Part shown: in pieces, positions 11,548-21,761 of the stretch
How the letters are laid out: each line of letters starts with the position of its first letter
Numbering within the stretch: the first letter of the stretch is position 1
Program-made: the position numbers and the translations under genes
Notes under the pieces: generated by a model
The model's input: only the letters and a program-made list of their open reading frames with translations
The model's database searches: none
What the model was told of the DNA's origin: nothing
Source: Coenobita brevimanus
Taxonomy: Eukaryota > Arthropoda > Malacostraca > Decapoda > Coenobitidae
Direction of reading: 5' to 3'
Length of the DNA stretch: 64,000 nucleotides
NCBI GenBank assembly: GCA_032717465.1
Contig: CM064732.1
Coordinates: forward strand, 25,047,797 to 25,111,796

Positions 11548-13653
11548 GTGGAAGAAAGATTGGGAAGGTATGAGCTAGAGCAGATGGAAGGGGTGGAAGA
11601 CGTATGTAAGATATTCACGGAAGAGATAAGCGCAGCGTGTGAGGCGGTTTGTGGAGTGAGGAGGAGATGCAAGGGTGTGCAAGGGACAGCATGGTGGAAT
11701 GATGAGGTGAAACGAGCTGTGGAACAAAAGAAGGCATATGGTGAATGGTTGGCGAGTAGAGGTAAGGGAGAAGATGAGAGAGAGAAGAGAGAGGTATATG
11801 TGAGCAGGAGAAGGGAGGTTAAGAGACTGGTGAAGGAGAGTAAGAAGAAAGTGGATGAAGAGTTTGGGAGGAATCTGAGTGTGAAATGGAGGGAGAGTAA
11901 GAAATTGTTTTGGAAGGAGGTAAAGAAAGTAAGGCAGTGTGAAAGGGGAAATAGTAGGGGAGTGAAAGATAGGAATAATAGATTGTTGGTGGAGAAGAGA
12001 GAGAAATTGAGGAGATGGAAGGAGCGCTTTGAGGATTTGTTGAATGTAGAGAGTGAGAGCAGTGCGAGTATAAGTGGTTGGGGAATGGCTGGGAGAAGAA
12101 GAGATGAGAGGAGGGAGGAAGAGATCAGTAGGTCGGAAGTAGTGGAAGCGATGAAGAAGATTAAGCTGGGAAAGGCCCCAGGAATTGATGGAGTGTATGG
12201 TGAAATGCTTAGGTATGGGGGTGAGATTGGTGTGGAGTGGATATGGAAGTTGTGTAGATTGGCTTGGGAAGAGGGAAGGGTTCCAGAGGACTGGAAATCA
12301 GGTATAATTGTTCCTCTGTACAAAGGAAAAGGGGAGAGAGAAGTGTGTGGTAACCATAGGGGTATTTGCCTTCTTAGTGTGACTGGTAAAATATATGGTA
12401 GAATACTCATTGATAGGGTTAGGCATATGACAGAGGAGCTAGTTGGAGAAGAACAAGGGGGATTTAGGAAGGGAAAATGGTGTGTAGATCAGATATTTGT
12501 TCTAAGATGTTTAGTGGAGAAGTATCTAGAGAAGGGAAGGAAAGTGTACGCTGCCTTCATGGACTTGGAGAAAGCTTATGACAGAATAGATAGGAAAGGT
12601 ATGTGGAAGGTATTAAGAATATATGGAGTGGAGGGGAAATTGTTGAGTGCTGTGAAGAGTATGTACGAGGGAGCTAGGGCTACGGTGCGAGTGGATGGTG
12701 AGCTGAGTGAGTTCTTTGATCTCAATGTGGGACTGAAACAGGGGTGTGTAATGTCTCCATGGCTGTTTAATATATATATGGATGGGGTCGTAAAGGAGGT
12801 ACAAGGTAGGGCAGTGGATGTGGGGGTGGCCCTAATGAATGAGGGTGAGATTTGGAAGCTTCCGGTGTTGCTGTTTGCTGATGATACAGTATTGTTGAGT
12901 AAAGATGAATGGGAGTTGCAAGGTTTGGTGAATGAATGTGGGACAGTGTGTAGGAGGAGGAAGCTGAAAGTTAATGTAAACAAAAGTAATGTTATGGTGT
13001 TTGAGAGGAATGAAGTCACAGAGTGTGCAGTGAGGTTTGATGGTGAGGATATGGAGAATGTGAGTGCATTCAAGTACTTGGGTAGTGTGATGAGTAAGGA
13101 TGGAACTTTGGGGGATGAAGTACGTGAAAGGGTACAGCAGGGAAGGAAGGTTGTTGGCACACTGAAAGCAGTGATGAGAAATAGGGAGGTGAGTATGGAA
13201 GTTAAGAAGACACTGCATGATGGTATTGTGATCCCTACCCTGACGTATGGAAGCGAGGCATGGACCTTGCAAGAGGGGAACAAGTCAAGAGTGAGAGCAG
13301 TGGAAATGAGTTACTTGAGAGGAGCATGTGGAGTGACATGGAGGGACAGGTTGACGAATGAAGAAGTGAAGGAACGTTGTGGGGTAGATGTGGATGTGGT
13401 TGAAAAGATTAGGAGAAATACACTGAGGTGGTTTGGACATGTGGAGAGGATGGAGAATGAAAGACTGACTAAGAGGGTGTATGTAGGTGAGGTGGAGGGA
13501 GGGAGAGGGAGGGGTAGACCGAGGATGAGGTGGAGGGATGGAGTTGAGAGGTATATGAGGGAGGGGGGGGTGAGTTGGGGGGAGGGGAGTCAAATGGTGG
13601 GTGACAGAGTGACTTGGAGGCGTTTTGTCTGCGGCCACCCTTTGCGGGATTAG
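11548..13653 (+). CDS. LINE reverse transcriptase (C-terminal part of the same frame)
   Basis: About 700 residues continuing the endonuclease frame after the internal stop. The RT domain has, in order, KAPGIDGVYGEML (about 209-221), PEDWKSGIIVPLYK (246-259), NHRGICLLS (269-277), QGGFRKGK (303-310), FMDLEKAYD (337-345), GLKQGCVMSP (395-404) and the catalytic FADD at 443-446. The C-terminal region carries RWFGHVERM (627-635) and an Arg/Gly-rich segment common in RTE-like proteins. There is no RNase H domain. The stop at 13651 is followed almost at once by the (TAGA)n tail. The first residue is a GTG, so this is not an independent start. Catalytic residues are intact. Confidence 0.88.
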   Translation: MEERLGRYELEQMEGVEDVCKIFTEEISAACEAVCGVRRRCKGVQGTAWWNDEVKRAVEQKKAYGEWLASRGKGEDEREKREVYVSRRREVKRLVKESKKKVDEEFGRNLSVKWRESKKLFWKEVKKVRQCERGNSRGVKDRNNRLLVEKREKLRRWKERFEDLLNVESESSASISGWGMAGRRRDERREEEISRSEVVEAMKKIKLGKAPGIDGVYGEMLRYGGEIGVEWIWKLCRLAWEEGRVPEDWKSGIIVPLYKGKGEREVCGNHRGICLLSVTGKIYGRILIDRVRHMTEELVGEEQGGFRKGKWCVDQIFVLRCLVEKYLEKGRKVYAAFMDLEKAYDRIDRKGMWKVLRIYGVEGKLLSAVKSMYEGARATVRVDGELSEFFDLNVGLKQGCVMSPWLFNIYMDGVVKEVQGRAVDVGVALMNEGEIWKLPVLLFADDTVLLSKDEWELQGLVNECGTVCRRRKLKVNVNKSNVMVFERNEVTECAVRFDGEDMENVSAFKYLGSVMSKDGTLGDEVRERVQQGRKVVGTLKAVMRNREVSMEVKKTLHDGIVIPTLTYGSEAWTLQEGNKSRVRAVEMSYLRGACGVTWRDRLTNEEVKERCGVDVDVVEKIRRNTLRWFGHVERMENERLTKRVYVGEVEGGRGRGRPRMRWRDGVERYMREGGVSWGEGSQMVGDRVTWRRFVCGHPLRD

Positions 13654-14910
13654 GGCGTCGGGCTATAGATAGATAGATAGATAGACCTGGAACTACCTAA
13701 TTTATAATGTATTGTCTAGATTTCCTGCCAATCATTTCAGTGCTATACATAGCTGTTTCAAGAGCGAACATTGGTAGCACTGAATATCCCCTAAGTAGGC
13801 CTCTACCCCGGCCCTCCGTTATCAGTTTACTCTCATCTTCCGAAGTAGAGGTACGTCTGTTTCTTCTTGCTGACTTCATGGACTTTTTCACCCCCATGCA
13901 AAGGGCCCTGTGACCTTTACCCCCTACTAAACCTCGTGTGGAAAGAGGTAAAGGGCTGACAATTGATAAAAGAGTGACTACGATCTTTCTATTGCGTAAA
14001 ACAGTGCAAGTGGAATTGTAAATAATGTGTAAATAATGTGTAAACAGCAAGTGAAAGTAATGAATGTAAATATACGTGAACAATGGAAAATAGTTTTATA
14101 AGTTACTTCAAGTGACAGTGCATAACACAGTGTAAATAAAATAGAAATGTAAATAACGTAAATAAAATAGAGAAAGTAAATAGAAATGTAAATGAGTAGT
14201 ATTATAAGAATACGAGTATATACCCTAGGAGTAATGAAAGTGAAAGTTTCACTCTAGCATGTCTGAATACTATGAGTTATGAGAGTGAAGATGAAAGTGA
14301 CATTCACTCTCAATGCTAGTATACAGGACGAGAAAGTGAATGCTACGTATTTTACTGAAAGAAATTGAATCCCTACAGTGACAATAAACTAATACTACTG
14401 AAGGAAACTAATGGATAAAGACTTTAGATATATATACGTGTTATATAGTAATAGAAATATAAAGTGTGAGGGGTTTTATGAATAATAAATGACAGAGTAC
14501 CAAGAGCAAACTAGCGTAAGTGCGACGGTCAGACGCGCTCGTAATTTTCATTGCTTTCACAGTGTTTTTTTTTTTTGGAGTATGGATCCCAAACTACTTG
14601 AAAATCATAGAGTAGTGTTTATAGTGTTAATATCTGGCTGTGGTAATCATATTACGGGTTGTCGGGAAGTGTAAAGTGGAGACTTCGTTACCCAACTTCA
14701 GAGGTCTCCACAAGTCCTACGGTAACAGACGAAGGCTCAACAAACATTCCAGGAGAAAGCTGAAGGTATGTGCCATAAGCATATGTAATTTTAATATTCT
14801 AGGACTAATAACTGATTTTTGGCAAATATTTTTTGAGAGTCTGTCGGAGCCCGAATAACCCCGCGGCACACGCAAAACATCGGTAAACATGCCCGCGGTG
14901 TAGGGGTTAA

Positions 14911-15025
14911 AGAGGGAAGAGGCAGCATAATCGAAGTAAGTATTCATGAAAGCAGTGGGAATCTTGTTACGCCTGGTTGTCTCAATGTAAACAGCACCAA
15001 TCAGATACGTTCGATTATCCATGAG
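14911..15025. other. Short unannotated spacer
   Basis: About 115 bases between the right end of the TTAA element and the inverted-repeat arm at 15026. Nothing is recognised. Confidence 0.4.
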
Positions 15026-15231
15026 GCATACCTTTAGATGTTTACTCTCCTCACGTGTTAGGCAGGGTGGGGCCACCGACAGCCACTCCCCACAGGGGAG
15101 GGGGGTTAACTGTCCCTTTGAGGACATCGTCATAGTTCATATGTAGACACACAACATTTTTCACATTACTAGATCTTCACATGGACTAGTCTTAAAAGGG
15201 TGGGATCCTCGGGGTTCTTCTCTTCGCCTTC
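15026..15231 (+). repeat. Inverted repeat, left arm (206 bp)
   Basis: Its reverse complement matches 16957-17162 with only a few differences by eye. Shared content includes CACGTGTTAGGCAGGGTGG, a CCCCACAGGGGAGGGG box and CTTTTAAGACTAG-type sequence. The pair encloses the CCTTGACC tandem repeats. It could be two opposed copies of a dispersed repeat or the ends of one larger element. Confidence 0.8.
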
Positions 15232-15679
15232 AGTCACGTGAATTTCAAAAGAAGCCTAAGTTCGTCACCAATACTTATAAGTTTCGGACTAAGATAGCCT
15301 ATCCTCGGACCCATACACCTCGATGGGCGGGAGGGGAGTGCTTTCGAACTGACTTGTAATTAAAAATCGTCTGAGCTCGTACTTTATTTCCTTTCTCTGC
15401 AAAGACTCCTAGTTCTGTTTTATTATTTCTACTATCAAACAATTTTATGTACCTTCGGGAACACCTTCCTACTAAAAGGCAATATAAAAATTAACTAAAA
15501 CACTGCCTAAATGTACCTTGAACAAATTAAGAAACGAAGCCACATTGAGTAAATACAGAAGACGTCATTGTACTCAAATGGTAATTATCGATATAAGACT
15601 TAATACGAGAACAATGTGATATTTGATATCAGATAAAAAGTTTTCTTATGACTGGTCAAAAGCATTACTTAACTAGTGC

Positions 15680-16640
15680 CCCACCCCAGGGGGGAATCAC
15701 ACCACCCAGAAGCTAATATATATCTAGCACGGCTCGGTATATGACATTGACCTTGGCCTACCTTTACCAGTTTCGAACTCGTAAGAGATTTTCATCCCTA
15801 CTAAACACCTGTAAAATTTTGTGATGATGTCATGAGTGGTTGTGAAATTATCGCGGTAATAGACACACAGACCTTGACATACTTTCACCAATTTCTAACA
15901 CGTAGGAGATTTTTATCCTTACTACACCCCTGTAAAATTTTGTGATGATATCTTGAGTGGCTGCGAAGTTATTGTAGTAACAGACATACTGACCTTGACC
16001 GACTTTCACCCATTTCGAACTCGTGATCTATTTTTCCCCCTATTACACACCTGTAAAAATTTATATCTTCAGCGGTTGCGAAGATATCGTCCCAACAGAC
16101 ACACAGACACACTGAAAACAATACCAGCTTCGCTATTGCGGCTGATAACCAAAAGGGGAATCACACCAGCCGTCAGCCGATACATATTTTGCGTTGCTCG
16201 GAATACGACCTTGACCTACTTTCACCAATTTTGAACTCGTAGATTTTCATCCCTACTACACACCTGTAAAATTTTTTGAGGATATCTTGACCAGTTGCAA
16301 AGTTATCATGGTAACAAACACACGGACTTCGACCTACTTGCACCAATTTCGAACTCGTAGGGGATTTTCATCTCTACTACACACCTGTAAAATTTTTGTG
16401 ATGATATCTTGAGCACTTGTGAAGTTATTGTGGTAACAGACACACACACACACACCTTGACCTACTTTCACCAGTTTCGAACTCGCGATCGATTTTTTCC
16501 CCTATTACACACCTGTAAAATTTTGTGATGATATCTTGAGTGGTTGCAAAGTTATTGTACTAACAGACACACAGACAGAGAGACAAGCTGAAAACAATAC
16601 CAGCTTCGTTATTGAGTCTGGTATATTATAGGCCATAACA
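15680..16640. repeat. Two-level tandem repeat (about 120-bp units in about 470-bp blocks)
   Basis: The basic unit of roughly 115-125 bases reads GACCTTGACCTAC, TTTCACCAATTTCGAACTCG, CCTACTACACACCTGTAAAATT, GATGATATCTTGAGTGG, AAGTTAT and GTAACAGACACACAGAC. Units start near 15752, 15870, 15990, 16205, 16327 and 16456. They form two blocks of three. Each block is preceded by GGGGAATCACACCA... and followed by CTGAAAACAATACCAGCTTCG, so the whole block was itself duplicated. No open frame spans it. Single relatives occur at 7.1-7.45, 24.1, 25.1 and 48.1-48.9 kb. Confidence 0.85.
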
Positions 16641-16956
16641 GTGACGTTAATATAGAGATTGAAAGTGTATTACAAGCTCGTTAAGAGAGTTTCAATGTCG
16701 AGTTTATATCTTCTCCGTTGATGTACAAAATTTTTCAAGCAGGCTTCCACCATTCAATAAACCTCAAGCCAGTGATGGTCTCTATTAAAGAAGGGATTAG
16801 TGACATTTACATTCAACCCTCCAGCTTGATGTGTCTCCCGAAAGGTGAATAATTGCATTTGGGGAGACAAAGTACACAAAAGCAAAGCAAAGGATGCCTT
16901 TGATATCCACACCTACCAATGCAATATTTTAAGGGAAAAGAAATAGTATTTCCGGG

Positions 16957-17162
16957 GAAGGCGAAGGGAAGAACTCCGAGGATCCCACCCTTTTAAGACT
17001 AGCTCACGTGAAGATCTAGTAATGTGAAAAATGTTGTGTGTCTGCATATAAACTATGATGATGTCCTCAAAGGGGCAGTTAACCCCCCTCCCCTGTGGGG
17101 AGTGGCCTTCGGTGGCCCCACCCTGCCTAACACGTGAGGAGAATAAACATCTAAAGGTATGC
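16957..17162 (-). repeat. Inverted repeat, right arm (206 bp)
   Basis: Reverse-complement partner of 15026-15231. The match stops abruptly at both ends, at GAAGGCGAAG on the left and CTAAAGGTATGC on the right. Confidence 0.8.
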
Positions 17163-17200
17163 AAAATTTTGTGTTCCTAGGTTAGATATGACAACAATAA

Positions 17201-17962
17201 CCCTTACCATTCTAGCGACATAGATCTACATCCCTTTCAAAAATCCCGGTGATGTAGATCTACATCCTGCAGCACTGAGAAGTCATTTCAAGCAACTGAA
17301 GGTCATATCATATCTCGCTAATGTCAGACATTTCTCCACTACACTTACAACACTGATTTAGAAGCACGGGAAGCGAGTGAGTTTTCACAGGCTCACAGCC
17401 ACTCTGCTCTGTCTGTAACCTTCAAGATTTCAGAGGTCGAGTGGCACCAACCTGACTCGATTTAACCTACTTTCTGCCATTGTTGACCACTTTTATTAGT
17501 GTCAGGGATCTTATATTGATATATTAAGCCTATTTACCCACAAAATAATCCAAAATCGGTTCACAGGCTCAAAGACACTGCTCTCTCAGTAACCTCAAAG
17601 ATTTCAGAGGTAGATGGCGCCAACCTGACTAGATTCAACCAACTTTCTTGCTTTGGTGATTACTTTAATTAGCGCCAGAGATCTTATATTGATGTATTAA
17701 GCCAGTTTAGCCAGAAATAAAAAATCCGAAATTGGTTTAAAACCTCGCAGCTGCTCTGCTCTCTCAGTAACCTCGAAGATTTCAGAGGTAGAGTGACACC
17801 AACCTGACGCAATTCAGACAACTTTCTGGGTTTAGTGATTACTTTTATTAATGCCAGAGATCTTATATTGATGTATAAAGCCCATTTAGTCAGAAAAAAT
17901 CCAAAATCGGCTGGCGTACAGGGGTATCATTTTTTTTTTTTTTTTCCCCAATGCGGTACTGG
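17201..17962. mobile_element. TTAA-flanked MITE-like element with internal tandem repeat
   Basis: The right end is followed by TTAA (17963-17966) and the left is preceded by ATAA, probably a mutated TTAA. The ends are CCCTTACCATTCTAGCG and, complemented, CCAGTACCGCATTGGGG. A second copy in reverse orientation lies at 51852-52275 and shares the TACCAT(T/G)CTAGC end and the AGATCTAC box. A perfect 16-base palindrome, GATGTAGATCTACATC, sits at 17251-17266 near the left end. No transposase is present. It contains three 176-base tandem units, whereas the other copy has one. Confidence 0.65.
17384..17910. repeat. 176-bp tandem repeat, three units
   Basis: Units at about 17384-17559, 17560-17735 and 17736-17910. 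Each contains CTCTCAGTAACCT, GATTTCAGAGGT, ACCAACCTGAC, GATCTTATATTGATGTAT and AATCCAAAATCGG, with scattered differences between units. One such unit is present in the related element at 51.85-52.28 kb. Confidence 0.85.
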
Positions 17963-18309
17963 TTAAATGCACTGGCCATGAACCCCCATGGGCCGCTCCC
18001 CTTTTCCGTTAAGGGTTGGCTTTTGTGCATCTCCCCTTGCCTAAAACGTACCATCAGTAAATGTCTACCATCATCATCATCATCCTGACCTCCTTTCCCA
18101 CCCTAGGGCAGGGTGCGGAGTAGCAATGTCCAGACAGCCCAAATTTGCATAATCCAATGGGTCACGCTTTCATTCACTCATCATTCAAGCCCCCAGAATC
18201 CTGGCTATATCGGATATGCCAAAAACATTCACCATGTTCTGTAGCTTCACATAATCGTATCCGATAGAGTCGATCCAGACGCTGCCATATTAAAAAGCGG
18301 TGCCATAAT

Positions 18310-20348
18310 CCCTGATCATGCACTTTCTTCACAACATTCATCCAGCCACCTCAATCTCCTGTCAGTTCTCTAGCCTCACCGACTTCCAATCCTGTCTTCC
18401 TCGCACATTCATCCACTTTATCTCTCCACCTTCTCCTTGGCCTACCTCTCCTCCTTCCTCCTTCAAATTCGCTCAGATATACATTTTTCACCACTCTATT
18501 GTTATCCATTCTCTACACTTGACCATACCATCTCAGTACACTCTCTTCAGTTCTGGGTGTCCACCGACTTCCTCACTCCGCATCTTTCACACATCACATT
18601 ATTTCGTATCTTATCCACCCTCTGTACTCCACATACATTTCTCAGCCTTCCCATCTCCACTGCTCTTACTCTTGATGTATCATATTCATGCCCTCCATAG
18701 TCTCACATCCATATGTTAAAGTTGGCACTAACACTCCTTCATGTAAGCCTCATGCAGCTGCAACACTCAAGCCTCTGTTTCTTATCAAGGCCTTCATTGC
18801 ACCACCTACTCTTCTTCCTTGTGCCACTCTACTTTCAACTTCTTTTGCACATTTTCCTCTTTTTCCTATCACTGTACTCAGGTATTTGAACTCTCTTACC
18901 AGTTCCAGTTTCTCTCCATTCACTGTTACATCGCACTGGGATTCACCTTCTCTCTCAATAACCATCACTTTACTCTTTTCTATATTTTCTCTCAAGGCAC
19001 GATGCTTACAGACTTCAGCAAAACTCCGCACTAGCCTACCAAGTTCTTGTCCAGTACTTGCAAGCAGTACTGTATCATCAGCATACAACAAATTTGAGAT
19101 GTTCCATCCATCACCATTCATTCCCAGCGCCATCCGACTCTCCATTACTTGTGTTTTCACTTCTCTCATCACCTCATCCATATATATATTGAACAACCAA
19201 AGGGACATCACACAGCCTTGTCATACGCCCACACCGACCGTGAACCATTCACTTAGATGTCCATTAACCCTTACACATCCGTCACTACCATCACAAAAAC
19301 TCTTGACGGCACATAGCAGCTTACCCTCTACACCGTACATGCGCAAAACTTTCCACAATCCTTCTCTGTCCACTTTGTCATATGCTTTTTCCAGATCCAT
19401 GAATGCCATAAATGCCTTATGGTCCTTCTCACAAGCCTTCTCTACTATCTGTTTCACTGCAAATATTTGGTCCACACATCCTCTGCCATTCTAATGCCAC
19501 CCTGTTCATCACTCACTAGGACTTCTGATATCTATCTTACTTTCTCTGTAATAATTCTTCCATATACCTTCCCTACCGCACTCAATAAACGTACGCCACG
19601 ATAATTCTTGCACTCACTTCTCGCCTTTATTTTTGTACAGGGGTACAATCACAGCCTTCTTCCACTATGCAGGCACAGTTTCACTCATCCGCGCCTTCTT
19701 ACTTATCTCCAACAAGCACTTCATTCCACTCTCTCCACTTCACTTAAGCATCTCTGCATGCACCTCATCAACCCCAGCTGCTTTCCCATTTTTCAGCAGC
19801 TTCACAGTACTCTTCACCTGTGCGAGTGTCACGTCTCCTGGCACTGCATTCTACATCTGCACCCCCCCAAAACCAATCATTTTCACAGCCGCTCTGTTCT
19901 CTCTATTCCCATTCTTCAGTCATTCAGAATATTCTTTCCACCTGGTCCTTGTTTCATCTCCATGGGTTCATAATTTTCCACCTACATCCTTCACACCATC
20001 ACATTTCTTTCCGTTTTCACTTCTACCTTTCCAGAATAACTTTCTATTTTCAGAGTAGTTCGCATTCATTTTTCTTCCTAGGTCCTCATTTACCTCCTTC
20101 TTTTTCCTCTTCACTAGTGTCTTTATGTGCTTCTTGCTGTCAGCAAATTCAGTTCTTATTGTAACTGAACCCCTGTTCTGTAACCACTTTGGCCTCTTCT
20201 TCCTCTTTTCCTCCACCACTTTCTTTACCTCCTCATCCCACCGTGCTGCACCTTTCTTCTTTGTTGTTATTCTTGCCACACCACACACTGCTTTAGCTTT
20301 CCTAACTAAGCAATCCTCATATGCATTCCACAGGCTGTCCAGATCCAT
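18310..20348 (-). pseudogene. LINE reverse transcriptase, frameshifted
   Basis: Read on the minus strand from 20348 down, there is an N-terminal stretch with ARWDEEVKKVVEEKRKK (19968-20348). The palm part follows with FMDLEKAYDKVDREGLWKV (19221-19475), then LWLFNIYMDEVMREVK and the catalytic YADDTVLLA (18750-19211), and near 18420 a GRPRRRWRDK-type Arg-rich tail. The pieces lie in different frames. The GLKQGC-type motif preceding LWLFNIYM is damaged at the break near 19215. The protein is not expressible as one product. Confidence 0.8.
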
Positions 20349-20368
20349 TTCATTCCCTTTCAGTAATT

Positions 20369-21420
20369 CTAATCCTCTACTCTGGTCCTGTAAGCATCTG
20401 CCATTTCTTTAATCCTCAGCTTCTCAACTTTCAGTCTTTCTCCCTGACTGCTCCTCTCTCTACTGATCCACCTCACTCGTCTCAGCTTGATCTTGCATAC
20501 CACAATCATACGATCTGACAGACCTCCACATTGTCCTCTCACGGACCTGGTATCAGCAACCATTTCCATCATCGACCTCTCTACGAACACGTAACCAATC
20601 AGGCTTCTTTCAACACGATCCCCGTTCTCCCCATACCATATATATTTCAGTGCATCTCTGCGTTTGAAATACAAGTTACATATGCACAACCTCCTTTCCT
20701 GACACATATCATTTAGGCTCGTCCCATTATCATTTTCTCCTGGTATTCCATAACAACCCACTATGTCATCCTCAAGACCAGTGCCTGCTCATCCATTCGT
20801 ATCTCCCATTACAATCACTTTATAGCTCCTGGACATTTCTCCCACTACTTCGCCCAGCTCATCCCAAAACCTGTCTTTCTCTCTATCAGGTCCCATTATC
20901 ATTTTCTCCTGGTACTCCATAACAACACATTATGTCATCCTCAAGACCAGTGCCTGCTCATCCATTCATACCTCCCATTATAATCACTTTATAGCTCCTG
21001 GACATTTCTCCCACTACTTCACCCAGCTCATCCCAAACCCTGTCTTTCTCTCTCTCACTCCTGTTCTCACATTGTGCTTATGCTACAATTGCTGCCACTT
21101 TCACCTTCTCAGACTTGAACTTGACATACATACACCTTGAGCTGACACATTTGTAGTCTCTCATTCCATTCTACCACACCTCATTCATCAACAAAGCAAC
21201 TCCTTCCTTGCATCTTCCTCGCCCATTCATTCCTGATCTTACACATGTCACACCCTCCCACTCTTCCACTTTGCACTCTTTTATCTTCGTTTCACACAAT
21301 GCCATCATGGCATATATCGCACTCTTGAACACATTCACCACCTCCACCCTCTTGCTCTCCTCATTCACACCTATCACATTCCGCATGGCCATGCGAGTCT
21401 GCCCATTTAGTTGGGGCCCT
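20369..21420 (-). pseudogene. LINE endonuclease, mutated at catalytic positions
   Basis: The N-terminal part at 21171-21410 contains NVIGVNEESKR and ALCETKIKE, the ETK box. The C-terminal part at 20369-20761 has LCICNLYFKRRDALKY, then LIGYVFVERS where other copies have an Asp (IDYV), then LSDRMIVV where active enzymes have SDH. Two residues needed for cleavage are therefore changed. A tandem duplication at 20722-21059 separates the two halves. Confidence 0.8.
20722..21059. repeat. 169-bp tandem duplication inside a LINE endonuclease
   Basis: 20722-20890 is repeated at 20891-21059 with few differences, both beginning TCCCATTATCATTTTCTCCTGG. It duplicates the GDMN-containing part of the endonuclease, so it arose after insertion or was carried by this source copy. 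Confidence 0.85.
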
Positions 21421-21430
21421 AGGCAGGTAT

Positions 21431-21700
21431 GGGCCCTCCGAAGCTCTTTGAAATGACTACCATGATTAAGTGATTTTGGATAGGGGAATCTAGGGGACAC
21501 TTAACCCTGCCAGAAACTCCGGTTATATGGTTACCACCCAACATAGTAAATGGTTTCCTGGGTGCAGGAAACCATTTGGCTTGTCTCTCAGTGTAGAGAT
21601 CATATGGCACCTCTACACTGAGTGAGTAGACTGGATGATGGGCGCCCCCATCTACCACAAGGTCTACCATTGTACAAAAATGCATGTAAAACTCTACGGC
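21431..21700 (+). repeat. Hairpin SINE-like family, copy c
   Basis: Carries GGGGACACTTAACCCTGCC, the GGTTATATGGTTACC block (21521), the AAATGGTTTCCTG inverted repeat with a four-base loop (about 21547-21576) and the CATCTACCACAAGG end. It sits at the point where the LINE at 21762-23746 loses its 3' half, so the two may share a breakpoint. Confidence 0.7.
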
Positions 21701-21761
21701 ATTGTCCCCCCTGGGGGCTCTCAAGCCTCTCTGCCCATAAGTGTTGGTTATATGGGGTCTG

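Larger units (their letters stand above)
10521..13684 (+). mobile_element. RTE-like LINE, essentially full length
   Basis: A non-LTR retrotransposon of about 3.16 kb with a short 5' leader, an apurinic-type endonuclease, a reverse transcriptase, almost no 3' untranslated region and a (TAGA)n tail (13664-13684). There is no RNase H. This organisation is typical of the RTE clade. The flanks share an imperfect target duplication, ACCTGGAATAC at 10511 and ACCTGGAACTAC at 13685, which supports both boundaries. The leader contains GTCGTACGAGGCGACTAAAAG, which can pair on itself, and it recurs in the minus-strand copy at 21.76-23.75 kb. Coding capacity is intact except for one in-frame TAA at 11536-11538. 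No ATG opens the frame; it is open from about 10594. Confidence 0.85.
9910..14906. mobile_element. piggyBac-like (TTAA) non-autonomous element hosting a LINE
   Basis: The element is bounded by TTAA on both sides (9906-9909 and 14907-14910). Its ends are inverted: the left begins CCCCTTAACCGCGGG and the complement of the right begins CCCCTACACCGCGGG, 13 of 15 bases alike. TTAA duplication with ends starting CCC is characteristic of the piggyBac superfamily. Without the LINE inserted at 10521-13684 it would be about 1.8 kb. I find no transposase-like frame, so it is probably non-autonomous. Next to the left end are tandem 44-base units containing a hairpin. Next to the right end is a second CCCCGCGG-type box. 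The right interior (13.7-14.5 kb) is rich in GTAAATA/GAAAGTG words and is non-coding. Confidence 0.65.
18070..21430 (-). mobile_element. Decayed RTE-like LINE, second subfamily
   Basis: A minus-strand LINE of about 3.3 kb, related to but distinct from the copy at 10.5 kb. Endonuclease remains lie at 20369-21420 and RT remains at 18310-20348. A (CAT)n run at about 18071-18087 (ATG-type on the minus strand) probably marks the 3' end. It is interrupted by frameshifts, stops and a 169-bp internal duplication. It lies directly downstream, in the same orientation, of the LINE at 21762-23746. Confidence 0.75.

Noticed and set aside
10575..13638. Minus-strand open frames over the RTE-like LINE
   Set aside because: Ser/Pro/Leu-rich shadows of the purine-rich coding strand; the plus-strand frames carry all RT and endonuclease motifs.
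9910..14906. Autonomous piggyBac element with transposase
   Set aside because: Once the LINE is removed, the remaining 1.8 kb has no frame with a DDD/DDE-type domain.
18318..20412. Plus-strand open frames between 18.3 and 20.4 kb
   Set aside because: Ser/Pro/Phe-rich antisense shadows of the minus-strand LINE.
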